This document shows positions 50,201-58,002 of a DNA stretch of 64,000 nucleotides, piece by piece. Position 1 is the first letter of the stretch. Each line of letters opens with the position of its first letter. The position numbers and the translations under genes were made by a program. Source of the stretch: Burkholderiaceae bacterium. GTDB lineage: Bacteria; Pseudomonadota; Gammaproteobacteria; Burkholderiales; Burkholderiaceae. Below the pieces are notes generated by a model that ran no database searches, was not told the origin of the DNA, and saw only the letters and a program-made list of their open reading frames with translations. Location of the stretch: contig CANJBQ010000005.1 in the NCBI GenBank assembly GCA_947472645.1, positions 1 through 64,000 on the forward strand, read 5' to 3'.

Positions 50201-50485
50201 TTACTTCTTACGCTTGTTAACGCTATCTTTAAAGGCTTTACCAGCAGAAAACTTAACTGTTTTTGAAGCAGCAATTTTGATTGCTTCGCCAGTCTTTGGA
50301 TTACGGCCAATACGAGCTGCGCGCTTTCCTGAACTGAATGTTCCAAAACCGATTAACTGTACGTTATCTCCTTTTGTAACTGATTTTTTAATGGCATCTA
50401 AAGCTGCATTTAATGCGTGCTCAGCCTTAGCTTTTGATAATTCTGATTCGTCAGCGATTGCTGCGACGAGTTCTGCTTTGTTCAA
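50201..50485 (-). CDS. HU family DNA-binding protein
   Basis: Nucleoid protein that bends DNA, 94 residues. It starts at a TTG (50485) preceded by AAGGAG, which gives [29 protein letters not shown]; the track's longer start at 50566 has no support. The DNA-binding arm [12 protein letters not shown] (Pro at the tip) and core [12 protein letters not shown] are standard. A TTG start on an abundant protein is unusual and may tune its level. It is convergent with rodA across a shared terminator. Confidence 0.95.
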   Translation of the reverse strand: MNKAELVAAIADESELSKAKAEHALNAALDAIKKSVTKGDNVQLIGFGTFSSGKRAARIGRNPKTGEAIKIAASKTVKFSAGKAFKDSVNKRKK

Positions 50486-50677
50486 ATTATGCTCCTTGAT
50501 ATTAAATGACGAAAAATACATACTGTTTATTAAAGCGTATGGTAAACGCATAATCATTTTAACCATATTTTAATTGGTTGTGAAAGATTTTATTTAAGGA
50601 TTACCCTGATTTTGATTGGCCAAGAGAAGATTTTAGTGCTTTAAGTCCCTATTGAATGCTTAAAAGTGGTTTGAATT

Positions 50678-50703
50678 AAAAAAAAGTCCGCTAAAGCAGT
50701 CTT
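50678..50703 (-). terminator. Weak intrinsic terminator
   Basis: On the minus strand AAGACTGC and GCGGACTT pair around TTTA with one A-A mismatch and one G-U, followed by six Ts. It lies 25 bp after the gene at 50728, on the right strand to end its transcript. The mismatch makes it weak. Confidence 0.55.
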
Positions 50704-50727
50704 ATCGATGAGGGCAACAACTAATTT

Positions 50728-51147
50728 TTAATTAGATGGTCTTTGCAAAAGTTCGCTCGGTAAATCCGGTAAGGCCTTAATGCTCTTTATGTAATATTCG
50801 GTTTCTGCAAAACAGCTCGTAGGTACTCCAACATGCTGATCATATTCAACTTCAACACGCTTGCCAATATTAGAAGCAATTTGCTTGGCTAACTCTTCGC
50901 CACGAACAGAAAAGGTAAATTTTTCTTGATTTCCCATCATGCTTCCAGTTACTATCTCACCCTCCCAAGTCTTACAGACCCAGCCACGCTTTGAAAATTT
51001 TTGTAAAAAACCAGCGCGATTTCCGGTGGAATAGCTATAACTTAAGGTAATCCAGGTATAAAGCGCAAATACGCCGATGGCAATAATCAGAAATAAAAAT
51101 AAATAGCCTTTATAGCTCCGGCTTTTCACGCTAGTATCAGATGTCAT
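50728..51147 (-). CDS. Single-pass membrane protein, conserved hypothetical
   Basis: A 139-residue protein with one membrane helix (YLFLFLIIAIGVFALYTWI, about 14-32) and a periplasmic domain containing GNRAGFLQKFSKRGWVCKTWEGEIVTGSM, FSVRGEELAKQI and YDQHVGVPTSCFAETEYYI. I recall this QKFSxKGxxxKTWEGEL pattern as a widespread uncharacterised family. Two cysteines (WVCKT and TSCFA) could form a disulfide, and dsbB is the divergent neighbour. The ATG at 51147 has GGAG six bases upstream, whereas the track's 51168 start has none. Confidence 0.72.
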   Translation of the reverse strand: MTSDTSVKSRSYKGYLFLFLIIAIGVFALYTWITLSYSYSTGNRAGFLQKFSKRGWVCKTWEGEIVTGSMMGNQEKFTFSVRGEELAKQIASNIGKRVEVEYDQHVGVPTSCFAETEYYIKSIKALPDLPSELLQRPSN

Positions 51148-51233
51148 ATTTTTCTCCATTAATTTCACTATAACAAGTTTATTTGAAAAAATATTTTTTG
51201 AGTAACAAAAATATTTTCCTTTATGATTTGGTA

Positions 51234-51728
51234 ATGCCTAAGATTACTTATCTCATTATCAGTTTTATCTGCTTCTTTTTACTTTGCTTCGCTTTGTTTT
51301 TACAGCACGTTGGCTGGCTTGGCGTACATTATCCCCCATGTCCACTTTGTATATTTCAAAGAATTGGCTTTTTGGGAATTGCACTAAGCTGTTTAGGCGC
51401 ATATTTAATATCCCCCCTACGTAAATCATTTCATCTTCTTGCTATTATTTTTGCCCTAGCTGGTCTAGCTGTTGCCTTAAGACATTCCTGGGTGATTGCT
51501 CATCCAGAAGTAAGTTGTGGCATTGATCCCCTTGAAGTGTTTATCAATCAGTTCTCATTCGTAGAGTCTCTGGCGTTCTTTTTTAAAGCCGATGGCTTTT
51601 GTAGTACTCCACTACCACCTGTTTTTTTTCTTTCTGTACCAAGTTGGTCGCTTTTATTCTTCTGCGTTTTATTTCAGAATTTAACAACGAGTGGCTGGAG
51701 TCTTTTTAGATCCAAAGATAATACATGA
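51234..51728 (+). CDS. dsbB: Disulfide bond formation protein DsbB
   Basis: Quinone-linked inner-membrane protein that reoxidises DsbA, 164 residues from the ATG at 51234 (the track's TTG at 51183 gives an implausible Lys/Asn extension). Four membrane helices are evident. The first redox pair is in YPPCPLCIFQRIGFLG (CxxC, with the conserved QR after it). The second pair is split between EVSCGIDPLEVF and ADGFCSTPL. It overlaps the next gene by 4 bp. Confidence 0.93.
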   Translation: MPKITYLIISFICFFLLCFALFLQHVGWLGVHYPPCPLCIFQRIGFLGIALSCLGAYLISPLRKSFHLLAIIFALAGLAVALRHSWVIAHPEVSCGIDPLEVFINQFSFVESLAFFFKADGFCSTPLPPVFFLSVPSWSLLFFCVLFQNLTTSGWSLFRSKDNT

Positions 51729-52309
51729 TCAATCTTGATGCTCTTTTAATGAGCACTGGTGTTGTTACTTTAGCGGAAATGGGTGATAAAACACAACTAC
51801 TCGCTTTCTTACTCGCTGCCAAATTTAAAAAGCCGATTCCTATTATTTTAGGAATCTTCTTTGCAACCATTGTTAATCATGGCCTTGCAGGTTTTTTTGG
51901 TGCTTGGATTACCGCCTTGCTAAGTCCTGAAATTCTTCGCTGGGTCTTGGGGGTCTCATTTATTATGATGGCTATTTGGATCTTGATTCCTGATCAATTA
52001 GATGAAGAGGAGCAGTTACTCAGTGTAAAGTCTGGTGTATTTTTTACAACTCTTATTGCTTTTTTTCTAGCGGAAATTGGTGATAAGACGCAAATCGCTA
52101 CCGTCGCTTTAGCCGCACATTATGCATCCCCGATGACTGTTGTAATAGGTACCACTATAGGAATGATGTTGGCTGATGTCCCAGCAGTTTTTTTAGGTAA
52201 TGCTTTTGCTAAAAAATTGCCCTTAAAAATCATTCATGCTGTAGCTGCAGCTATTTTTGCTCTTATGGGCATTTTCATATTATTAAAAGTTGAGCAGTGG
52301 TTTCACTAA
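51725..52309 (+). CDS. TMEM165/GDT1 family cation exporter
   Basis: Predicted manganese/calcium transporter of the inner membrane, 194 residues, about six helices in two repeats. Each repeat carries the family motif: LAEMGDKTQLLAFLL near 17 and LAEIGDKTQIATVAL near 118 (E-x-G-D-K-T). Bacterial members such as MneA export manganese. No Mn riboswitch (yybP-ykoY) is visible before it; the gene is read from the dsbB transcript by ATGA overlap. Its stop overlaps the convergent DUF2721 gene. Confidence 0.9.
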   Translation: MINLDALLMSTGVVTLAEMGDKTQLLAFLLAAKFKKPIPIILGIFFATIVNHGLAGFFGAWITALLSPEILRWVLGVSFIMMAIWILIPDQLDEEEQLLSVKSGVFFTTLIAFFLAEIGDKTQIATVALAAHYASPMTVVIGTTIGMMLADVPAVFLGNAFAKKLPLKIIHAVAAAIFALMGIFILLKVEQWFH

Positions 52310-52782
52310 AACTGCATTGATTTTTTAGAGTGTGGCTTCATTCTCACCGAATAAGAAGCGATAAATACTTCCCATAAAAGGCAAATTAGTGCCAAAATAA
52401 AACAGATAATGCCCCCAATAAACGTATAGAGTACATAATCGGAAAGGCTCATTTTGCCCATAATTGTTTCAGCAAAAAAAAGCTCTAAGATCGTTAGACC
52501 AATTTGTATTGCGCAGAGCACTAAAAGCCCCATTGAAACATTCACTAAATTTGCTCGTTGCGATAAATTGAGAAGTTCTTTATCATGCATTTTTTTTAAC
52601 AATGATTGTTGATCCAGATTCTTTTCAGCAAGAATTTCATCCTGTAACGATCTTGACCGGTCAATAACCCGAGCAATTCTTTGTGTGAGCGCCCCAATCA
52701 TTCCAGCGACAGCAGTGAGTAAGAAAACTGGCGCAACAGAAAGTTGAATACTCTCACTTAAAAAATTGGGGTTTAATGCCAT
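52306..52782 (-). CDS. DUF2721 family membrane protein
   Basis: A 158-residue protein with three hydrophobic helices. The N-terminus SIQLSVAPVFLLTAVAGMIGALTQRIARVIDRSRSLQDEI is the DUF2721 signature (an amphipathic/transmembrane part and RIARVIDR). Two more helices, LLVLCAIQIGLTILELFFAE and YVLYTFIGGIICFILALICLLWEVFIA, follow. I start at the ATG at 52782 after GAGAGGG; the track adds eleven residues. Function is unknown. The 223 bp between this start and 53006 hold only promoter-like AT-rich DNA and a chance ORF. Confidence 0.85.
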   Translation of the reverse strand: MALNPNFLSESIQLSVAPVFLLTAVAGMIGALTQRIARVIDRSRSLQDEILAEKNLDQQSLLKKMHDKELLNLSQRANLVNVSMGLLVLCAIQIGLTILELFFAETIMGKMSLSDYVLYTFIGGIICFILALICLLWEVFIASYSVRMKPHSKKSMQF

Positions 52783-53005
52783 CTTTCGATCCCTCTCAAT
52801 GTATTGAATGATCATACTCTGATTTGGTTAACCAAACAGTCATCTACCTGTAAAATCGCTTCAATGTACTTGGTATTAACATTGTTGCCTGGACGTCTGA
52901 CTCGATTTGGTTTTGCTATTGCCAATAATATTGTTGTAGATTTAATTCGCTACGATGATTTGTCATATTTATTATTTATTCTCTTAAAGAATCCTACAGG
53001 CCTCT

Positions 53006-53842
53006 ATGTTTAAAAACGTCGTGTTTACCATGCTCTTTTTACCAAGTGTGGCATTTTCTTTTGAGCCCTTTCTGACCGATGACTCAGGTACAGTTGAAAA
53101 GGGTAAAAATATGATTGAGCTGTATTATTTCGGTATTCTTGAGAAAGCAAACCCGAATGGTCCTATTGATGTCAATCTTCCCGGCGAAGAATTTATTGGC
53201 TCAGATAGGGCCACCGTTGCTCCACTGAACTACACAAGGGGCATTACTGAAAACTTAGAAGCTGGTATAGGGCTTAGCTACTACGGTCTACCTACGGGTA
53301 ACTTCTCGCCCTTTGCCAACTATGTCTTAAGTGCAAAATATCGCTTTTATGGTGACCCTGATAATGGTCTGAGCTTTGCGGTAAAGCCAAGTTTTACCCT
53401 TGGTCACTCTTCTGCTCAACAAGAGGCTGGTCTCGGTATGGCTCTACCTGGCTTTGGAATTAATACAATAGGTACCTACGCTCAAAAAAACCATGCTGTT
53501 TTTTTTAATATCGCGTATCAACATCAACCTTACAATACGAATTATTTAGTTGGTGGGGGATCTCAAAATCTTCGCACCGACTTATATCAAATATCGGTTG
53601 CTCCTCTTTGGAAAATATTACCTAAGTTTCATATAGGAGTTGACTTAGGAATTGTTTCAAACATTATTTTAGGAGCGCAAAATGATCATAACTACTTTAT
53701 TATGCCGGCCCTGATTTACACGCCAATTTCAGCTCTGGATATTGGCGTGTCTTATTTGAGGGTCAGTGCATCTTATGGTGATGAACTACGTAATGGTCCT
53801 TTTACCTCTACGCTAAAGGCTGGCATTACCTTTCGTTTTTGA
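53006..53842 (+). CDS. Outer-membrane beta-barrel protein, phenol-MetA-like
   Basis: A 278-residue exported protein: signal peptide MFKNVVFTMLFLPSVAFS, then FEPFLTDDSGTVEKGKNMIELYYF and a series of amphipathic strands ending in aromatic Phe (KAGITFRF), the outer-membrane sorting signal. This pattern matches the MetA-pathway/transporter family of 12-strand barrels often annotated simply as transporter. No substrate is indicated. It stands alone and is convergent with the gene at 53844. Confidence 0.75.
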   Translation: MFKNVVFTMLFLPSVAFSFEPFLTDDSGTVEKGKNMIELYYFGILEKANPNGPIDVNLPGEEFIGSDRATVAPLNYTRGITENLEAGIGLSYYGLPTGNFSPFANYVLSAKYRFYGDPDNGLSFAVKPSFTLGHSSAQQEAGLGMALPGFGINTIGTYAQKNHAVFFNIAYQHQPYNTNYLVGGGSQNLRTDLYQISVAPLWKILPKFHIGVDLGIVSNIILGAQNDHNYFIMPALIYTPISALDIGVSYLRVSASYGDELRNGPFTSTLKAGITFRF

Positions 53843-53843
53843 A

Positions 53844-54185
53844 TTAAGGGTGATAGTTGCCCTGAAAACAATGTCGCATTTCATGGCCTAAAGTATGCAT
53901 ATTCAAATTCCTTGCAGTTAGGATGAGGCATCGATTACCTCGAGGACCATTGTCCCAAAAAGAGCAAGCCGTTACGGGATAACCAAATCCACCTAATTTA
54001 CGTTTTTGGCTTTCTTTCTCACACTCTTTTTGTATATTTGAAACAGGCCTCCAAGTGACATTTGTTTGCTTTTCCATATTATCTTTTGCAGAAAACATAC
54101 TATAGGGGTTATCTTTAAAATTATCTTTGGATAATGCGGATTGGGAAATAAAACCGATGAGTAATAACGTTAGAATTTTTGCCAT
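53844..54185 (-). CDS. Small exported protein with HExxH motif
   Basis: A 113-residue protein with a signal peptide (ILTLLLIGFISQSALS) and a 95-residue mature part. The C-terminus TLGHEMRHCFQGNYHP includes HEMRH, matching the zinc-metalloprotease HExxH, followed by Cys and a late His. A preceding segment has VTACSFWDNGPRGNRCLILTA with two Cys. The mature protein is too short for a normal metallopeptidase; it may be a minimal hydrolase, a metal-binding protein or a chance match. I recall similar GHEMRHC tails in other Burkholderiales proteins of unknown role. Confidence 0.65.
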   Translation of the reverse strand: MAKILTLLLIGFISQSALSKDNFKDNPYSMFSAKDNMEKQTNVTWRPVSNIQKECEKESQKRKLGGFGYPVTACSFWDNGPRGNRCLILTARNLNMHTLGHEMRHCFQGNYHP

Positions 54186-54344
54186 TTTTATGTACTTTTA
54201 AGTTAATCATTTATCCATTTTTGATATTAATACAACAAGCGGATAAATGTCACACTATTACGTCTTAAAGATTGAAAGGTCTATAATCTCACTTTAAAGT
54301 TTGCTAGTAAGTTTTGTCTTAAATTTCTAGCATGTTGAATAAAT

Positions 54345-55976
54345 ATGACCAACGCACCTCCAACCCAAACCATTGCTAAAGAAGTTTCTCGAAGGAGAAG
54401 TTTCGCTATTATTTCGCACCCAGATGCTGGGAAAACCACTTTAACCGAAAAGTTATTACTCTATGCTGGAGCAATTCAAATAGCAGGAAGCGTAAAAGCG
54501 AGAAAAGCCTCAAGACATGCCACATCTGATTGGATGGAAATTGAGAAGCAACGCGGCATTTCTGTTGCTAGTTCTGTGATGCAAATGGAGTATCGCGACT
54601 GTATTATTAATCTTCTTGATACGCCTGGTCACCAAGACTTTTCTGAAGATACCTATCGTGTTCTCACCGCCGTTGATTCTGCACTGATGGTGATTGATGC
54701 GGCAAATGGAGTTGAGGCTCAAACGCGGCGTTTAATTGAAGTATGCCGAGCTAGAAATACCCCTCTGATTACCTTTATTAATAAGTTAGACCGCGAAGTA
54801 AAACGCCCCCTTGATCTTATGGATGAGATTGAAGAGGCTTTAGGCATGTCTGTTGTGCCAATGACCTGGCCAGTTGGAATGGGTAAGTCATTTGCAGGCG
54901 TAATCGATATTAGTCAAAAAGTAATGCGGATGTTTAAAGCCGGAGAAGACCGCGTTGATATCCACCAAGATCATAGAATTGATATTCATGATCCCGACCT
55001 TACTCAGCAATTAGGAGATGCGTTGGCAACTGCTCTTTCAGAGGTTGAGCTAGTCGAAGGTGCAATGCCTAGTTTTAATTTAGAGGCTTTTTTGGCGGGG
55101 AAACAGTCGCCGGTATTTTTTGGATCTGCAATTAATAATTTTGGTGTCCAAGAAATCTTAAATACATTGGTTGAACTCGCCCCAGCACCGAAATCGAGGC
55201 CAACGTTACAGCGCGAAGTTCTTCCTTCTGAACAAAATTTTTCGGGGGTGGTTTTTAAAATACAAGCCAATATGGATCCTGCCCATCGAGATCGTGTTGC
55301 TTTCTTAAGAATTTGCTCTGGCTATTTTGAAAGAGGTATGCGATTAAAAATCTCTCGTAATGGTAAAGAAATTCGGACCAACAATGCACTCTCTTTTTTA
55401 TCTCAGCGTAGAGATATTCTAGATGAGGCATTTCCTGGGGATATTATTGGCATCCCTAACCACGGCCTACTTCAACTCGGCGATACACTGACTGAAGGAG
55501 AAAAGCTGCAATTTACGGGACTGCCTTTTTTTGCTCCTGAAATTTTTAAACTCGTCGAAACAGCAGATCCCCTTCGAACAAAACAACTTAGAGAAGGATT
55601 AATGCAGCTCGGCGAAGAAGGAGCGATTCAAGTATTTAAGCCTCTTGTGGGAACTCAAATGTTATTGGGTGCCTTTGGTCAGCTTCAGTTTGAAGTTGTA
55701 GCTCATCGTCTTAAAAGTGAATATAACGCTGAAGTACGCTTGCTGCCTGCTCGGTATACGCTCTCGAGATGGGTAAGTTCAAAAGACCCCGTGAAACTGA
55801 AAAAATTTATTCAAGAAAACTCTCATCGGATGAGTGATGATGTAGTAGGGGCTCCCGTATTCTTGGCAGCTCACCGCTCGGAGTTAGAGGTAGCTCAGCA
55901 AATGTGGAAAGATATTGAGTTTCATGCTTTACGTGAACACGCAGGTTTAGTGTTTCAAAAAGATCTCATCAACTAA
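54345..55976 (+). CDS. prfC: Peptide chain release factor 3
   Basis: GTPase that recycles RF1/RF2 from the ribosome. The G motifs are clear in 543 residues: SHPDAGKTTLTEKLL (G1 near 25), QRGISVASSVMQ (G2), DTPGHQDFSEDTYR (G3) and FINKLDREVK (G4). The C-terminal part has the domain II/III sequences of RF3 and the tail EFHALREHAGLVFQKDL. It is a single-gene unit; its end lies 2 bp from the convergent Bug gene, marking the edge of the accessory region. Confidence 0.97.
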   Translation: MTNAPPTQTIAKEVSRRRSFAIISHPDAGKTTLTEKLLLYAGAIQIAGSVKARKASRHATSDWMEIEKQRGISVASSVMQMEYRDCIINLLDTPGHQDFSEDTYRVLTAVDSALMVIDAANGVEAQTRRLIEVCRARNTPLITFINKLDREVKRPLDLMDEIEEALGMSVVPMTWPVGMGKSFAGVIDISQKVMRMFKAGEDRVDIHQDHRIDIHDPDLTQQLGDALATALSEVELVEGAMPSFNLEAFLAGKQSPVFFGSAINNFGVQEILNTLVELAPAPKSRPTLQREVLPSEQNFSGVVFKIQANMDPAHRDRVAFLRICSGYFERGMRLKISRNGKEIRTNNALSFLSQRRDILDEAFPGDIIGIPNHGLLQLGDTLTEGEKLQFTGLPFFAPEIFKLVETADPLRTKQLREGLMQLGEEGAIQVFKPLVGTQMLLGAFGQLQFEVVAHRLKSEYNAEVRLLPARYTLSRWVSSKDPVKLKKFIQENSHRMSDDVVGAPVFLAAHRSELEVAQQMWKDIEFHALREHAGLVFQKDLIN

Positions 55977-55978
55977 AC

Positions 55979-56965
55979 CTATTGTGGTTCGATTTTAGCT
56001 GTTTTAACCACCACACTCCACTTTAATGACTCGGACTTAATTAGCTCTGCAAAATCCTCCGGTGTTCCACCCCCAACTTCATTGCCTTGCTCCAAAATAA
56101 AATCTTTCATTTTAGGGTCTTTCAAAATTTGATTTACTGCCATATTAAGCTTATCAATAATTGCTTTAGGTGTTCCTTTGGGCGCAATTAAACCTTGCCA
56201 ATTATTCACCACAAGCTGTGGATATCCCAGCTCAGTAAAGCTTGGTAAATCTTTTAACAAGGGCGATCTAGTTTTACTGGTTATGGCTAGAGGACGAAGC
56301 TTTCCACCTTTGATACTAGGCATGGCAGAATACATTTGATCAAACATCATACTCACGTTATTACCCATTAAATCCGTTAAGCCTGCTGCCCCACTTTTAT
56401 AGGGCACATGAATCATATCGATGACAGCACTTTGCTTAAATAGCTCTGCAGATAATTGATGACTTCCACCAATCCCTCCAGATGCAAATGTTAATTGTCC
56501 CGGTTTGGCTTTAGCATCTTTTACAACATCACTAACGGATTGATAATTTGAGGTGGTGTTAACAACTAACACTAATGGCCCTCTCTCTATCAAAATAATA
56601 GGCAGCAGATCCATTTGGGGATCATAACGTAGGGTTTTAAAGAGTGTCTTATTCACGGCTAAAGGGGCAAAATTACCCATGCCGATGGTATATCCGTCCG
56701 GTGGAGCTTTAGCAATAAACTCTGTTCCAATATTTCCGCCAGCGCCCGCTTTGTTTTCTATAATGACAGGAGTTTTTAATAGCTGACTGAGTTGTTGTCC
56801 AATTTGCCTACTTCTTGAATCTGCACCACCTCCTGCAGCATATGGCACGATGAAGCTGATTGGCTTATTTGGGTAGTCGGCTTGCGAAAAAGTAGGCTTA
56901 CTAACAATCAGAAGCAATAGAATGAGTATGCTGATAATTTGGCTTGAGCTTAAATGGCATTTCAT
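55979..56965 (-). CDS. Bug-family periplasmic solute-binding protein (first)
   Basis: TctC/Bug-type receptor that captures small organic acids or amides for tripartite tricarboxylate transporters. The 328 residues have a signal peptide (ISILILLLLIVSKPTFSQA), then DYPNKPISFIVPYAAGGGADSRSRQIGQQL and GNIGTEFIAKAPPDGYTIGMGN, both Bug signatures. AGGAG lies before the ATG. No tctA or tctB membrane genes are in the window, so it is an orphan receptor. It is divergent from the second Bug gene over a palindromic gap. Confidence 0.93.
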   Translation of the reverse strand: MKCHLSSSQIISILILLLLIVSKPTFSQADYPNKPISFIVPYAAGGGADSRSRQIGQQLSQLLKTPVIIENKAGAGGNIGTEFIAKAPPDGYTIGMGNFAPLAVNKTLFKTLRYDPQMDLLPIILIERGPLVLVVNTTSNYQSVSDVVKDAKAKPGQLTFASGGIGGSHQLSAELFKQSAVIDMIHVPYKSGAAGLTDLMGNNVSMMFDQMYSAMPSIKGGKLRPLAITSKTRSPLLKDLPSFTELGYPQLVVNNWQGLIAPKGTPKAIIDKLNMAVNQILKDPKMKDFILEQGNEVGGGTPEDFAELIKSESLKWSVVVKTAKIEPQ

Positions 56966-56978
56966 ATTTTACTCCTGT

Positions 56979-56997
56979 TAAGATGATTATTATCTTA
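56979..56997. promoter_or_regulatory. Inverted repeat between divergent Bug genes, putative operator
   Basis: TAAGAT and ATCTTA are exact reverse complements separated by 7 bp. It is the only such repeat in the 57-bp gap between the two divergent Bug genes, so a dimeric regulator could control both. There is no T-run. No regulator gene is visible nearby. Confidence 0.4.
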
Positions 56998-57022
56998 GAT
57001 TATTTTGATCAAAAAGGGCTTT

Positions 57023-57994
57023 ATGCACTTCATTAAACATCTTGTATCTTGTATTGCGTTGGGGTTTTTATTTTTGGCAATACCCACTTTAGCTGCGGAT
57101 TACCCCAATAAGCCTGTCACCATTTTAGCGCCTGTTGCTCCAGGTGGTGGCCTTGATTTAATTGCTCGAACAGTTGCTGATCGACTTACAAAGTCTCTTG
57201 GTCAAAGCTTTATCGTTGACAATCAAAGTGGTGGTGGTGGATCCATTGCTGCTCAAAAGGCAGCTCGCGCCAATCCCGATGGCTATACTCTGATGATTGC
57301 TTATGTGGGTACTCATGGCACAAATCCTGCCGTTAGAAAACTCCCTTATGATGCCGTCAAAGACTTTAGTCCAATTGCGATGGTTGGAGGAACCCCTAAT
57401 GTTTTATGTATTTATGCAGGGGTGCAAGTCAGTACGATAAAAGAGTTTGTTACATACGCGAAAGAACATGCTTCAAAAATGAATTATGGCTCCGCAGGTC
57501 AAGGCACCTTAACCCATTTAGCGATGGAGCAATTAAAAATGCAGGCTGGTTTTGAGAGCACTCATGTTCCCTACCGTGGCATCGGTCCCGCATTTACTGA
57601 CATTATTGGTGGTCAAACCTTATCAATGATGCCTGGACTTGCCGCAGCCCTACCTCATATTAAAACGGGGAAAATTCGTCCTATTGCGATTACTGGTACA
57701 AAAAGACATCCCTTGTTACCCGACGTACCCACTTTTAAAGAGTTAGGATTTGATGGTTTTGAAGGTGTTCAGTGGTATGGAGTAGCGGGTCCAGCCAACC
57801 TTCCAAGCTCAATTATTAATTTATTAAATTCTGAAATCAACAAGGCGATCCAAAGTCCCGAATTAAAAGAACGTTTATCATCAGAAGCTATTCAACCTAT
57901 GCCGATGAGCCCAGAGCAATTTGGACAATACATTAAAGATGATATTGTCCGATGGAGCAAAATCGCTAAGGACCGTAATATTCAACTCGACTAA
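57023..57994 (+). CDS. Bug-family periplasmic solute-binding protein (second)
   Basis: TctC/Bug receptor of 323 residues, starting at the ATG at 57023, which has AAGGG four bases upstream; the track's TTG at 57005 is less likely. The signal peptide (FIKHLVSCIALGFLFLAIPTLAA) is followed by DYPNKPVTILAPVAPGGGLDLIARTVADRL and GGGSIAAQKAARANPDGYTLMIAY. It precedes the MmgE/PrpD gene by 8 bp, so the solute is probably the substrate of that enzyme or a related acid. That pairing is inference. Confidence 0.93.
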   Translation: MHFIKHLVSCIALGFLFLAIPTLAADYPNKPVTILAPVAPGGGLDLIARTVADRLTKSLGQSFIVDNQSGGGGSIAAQKAARANPDGYTLMIAYVGTHGTNPAVRKLPYDAVKDFSPIAMVGGTPNVLCIYAGVQVSTIKEFVTYAKEHASKMNYGSAGQGTLTHLAMEQLKMQAGFESTHVPYRGIGPAFTDIIGGQTLSMMPGLAAALPHIKTGKIRPIAITGTKRHPLLPDVPTFKELGFDGFEGVQWYGVAGPANLPSSIINLLNSEINKAIQSPELKERLSSEAIQPMPMSPEQFGQYIKDDIVRWSKIAKDRNIQLD

Positions 57995-58002
57995 ATCTAA
58001 CT

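Noticed and set aside
50560-50582. AACCA-N9-TGGTT palindrome upstream of HU
   Set aside because: Arms are only 5 bp in AT-rich DNA and there is no other support.
52804-53013. 69-aa ORF between DUF2721 and the barrel gene
   Set aside because: It overlaps the start of both neighbours' regions, has no ribosome site and no recognisable features.
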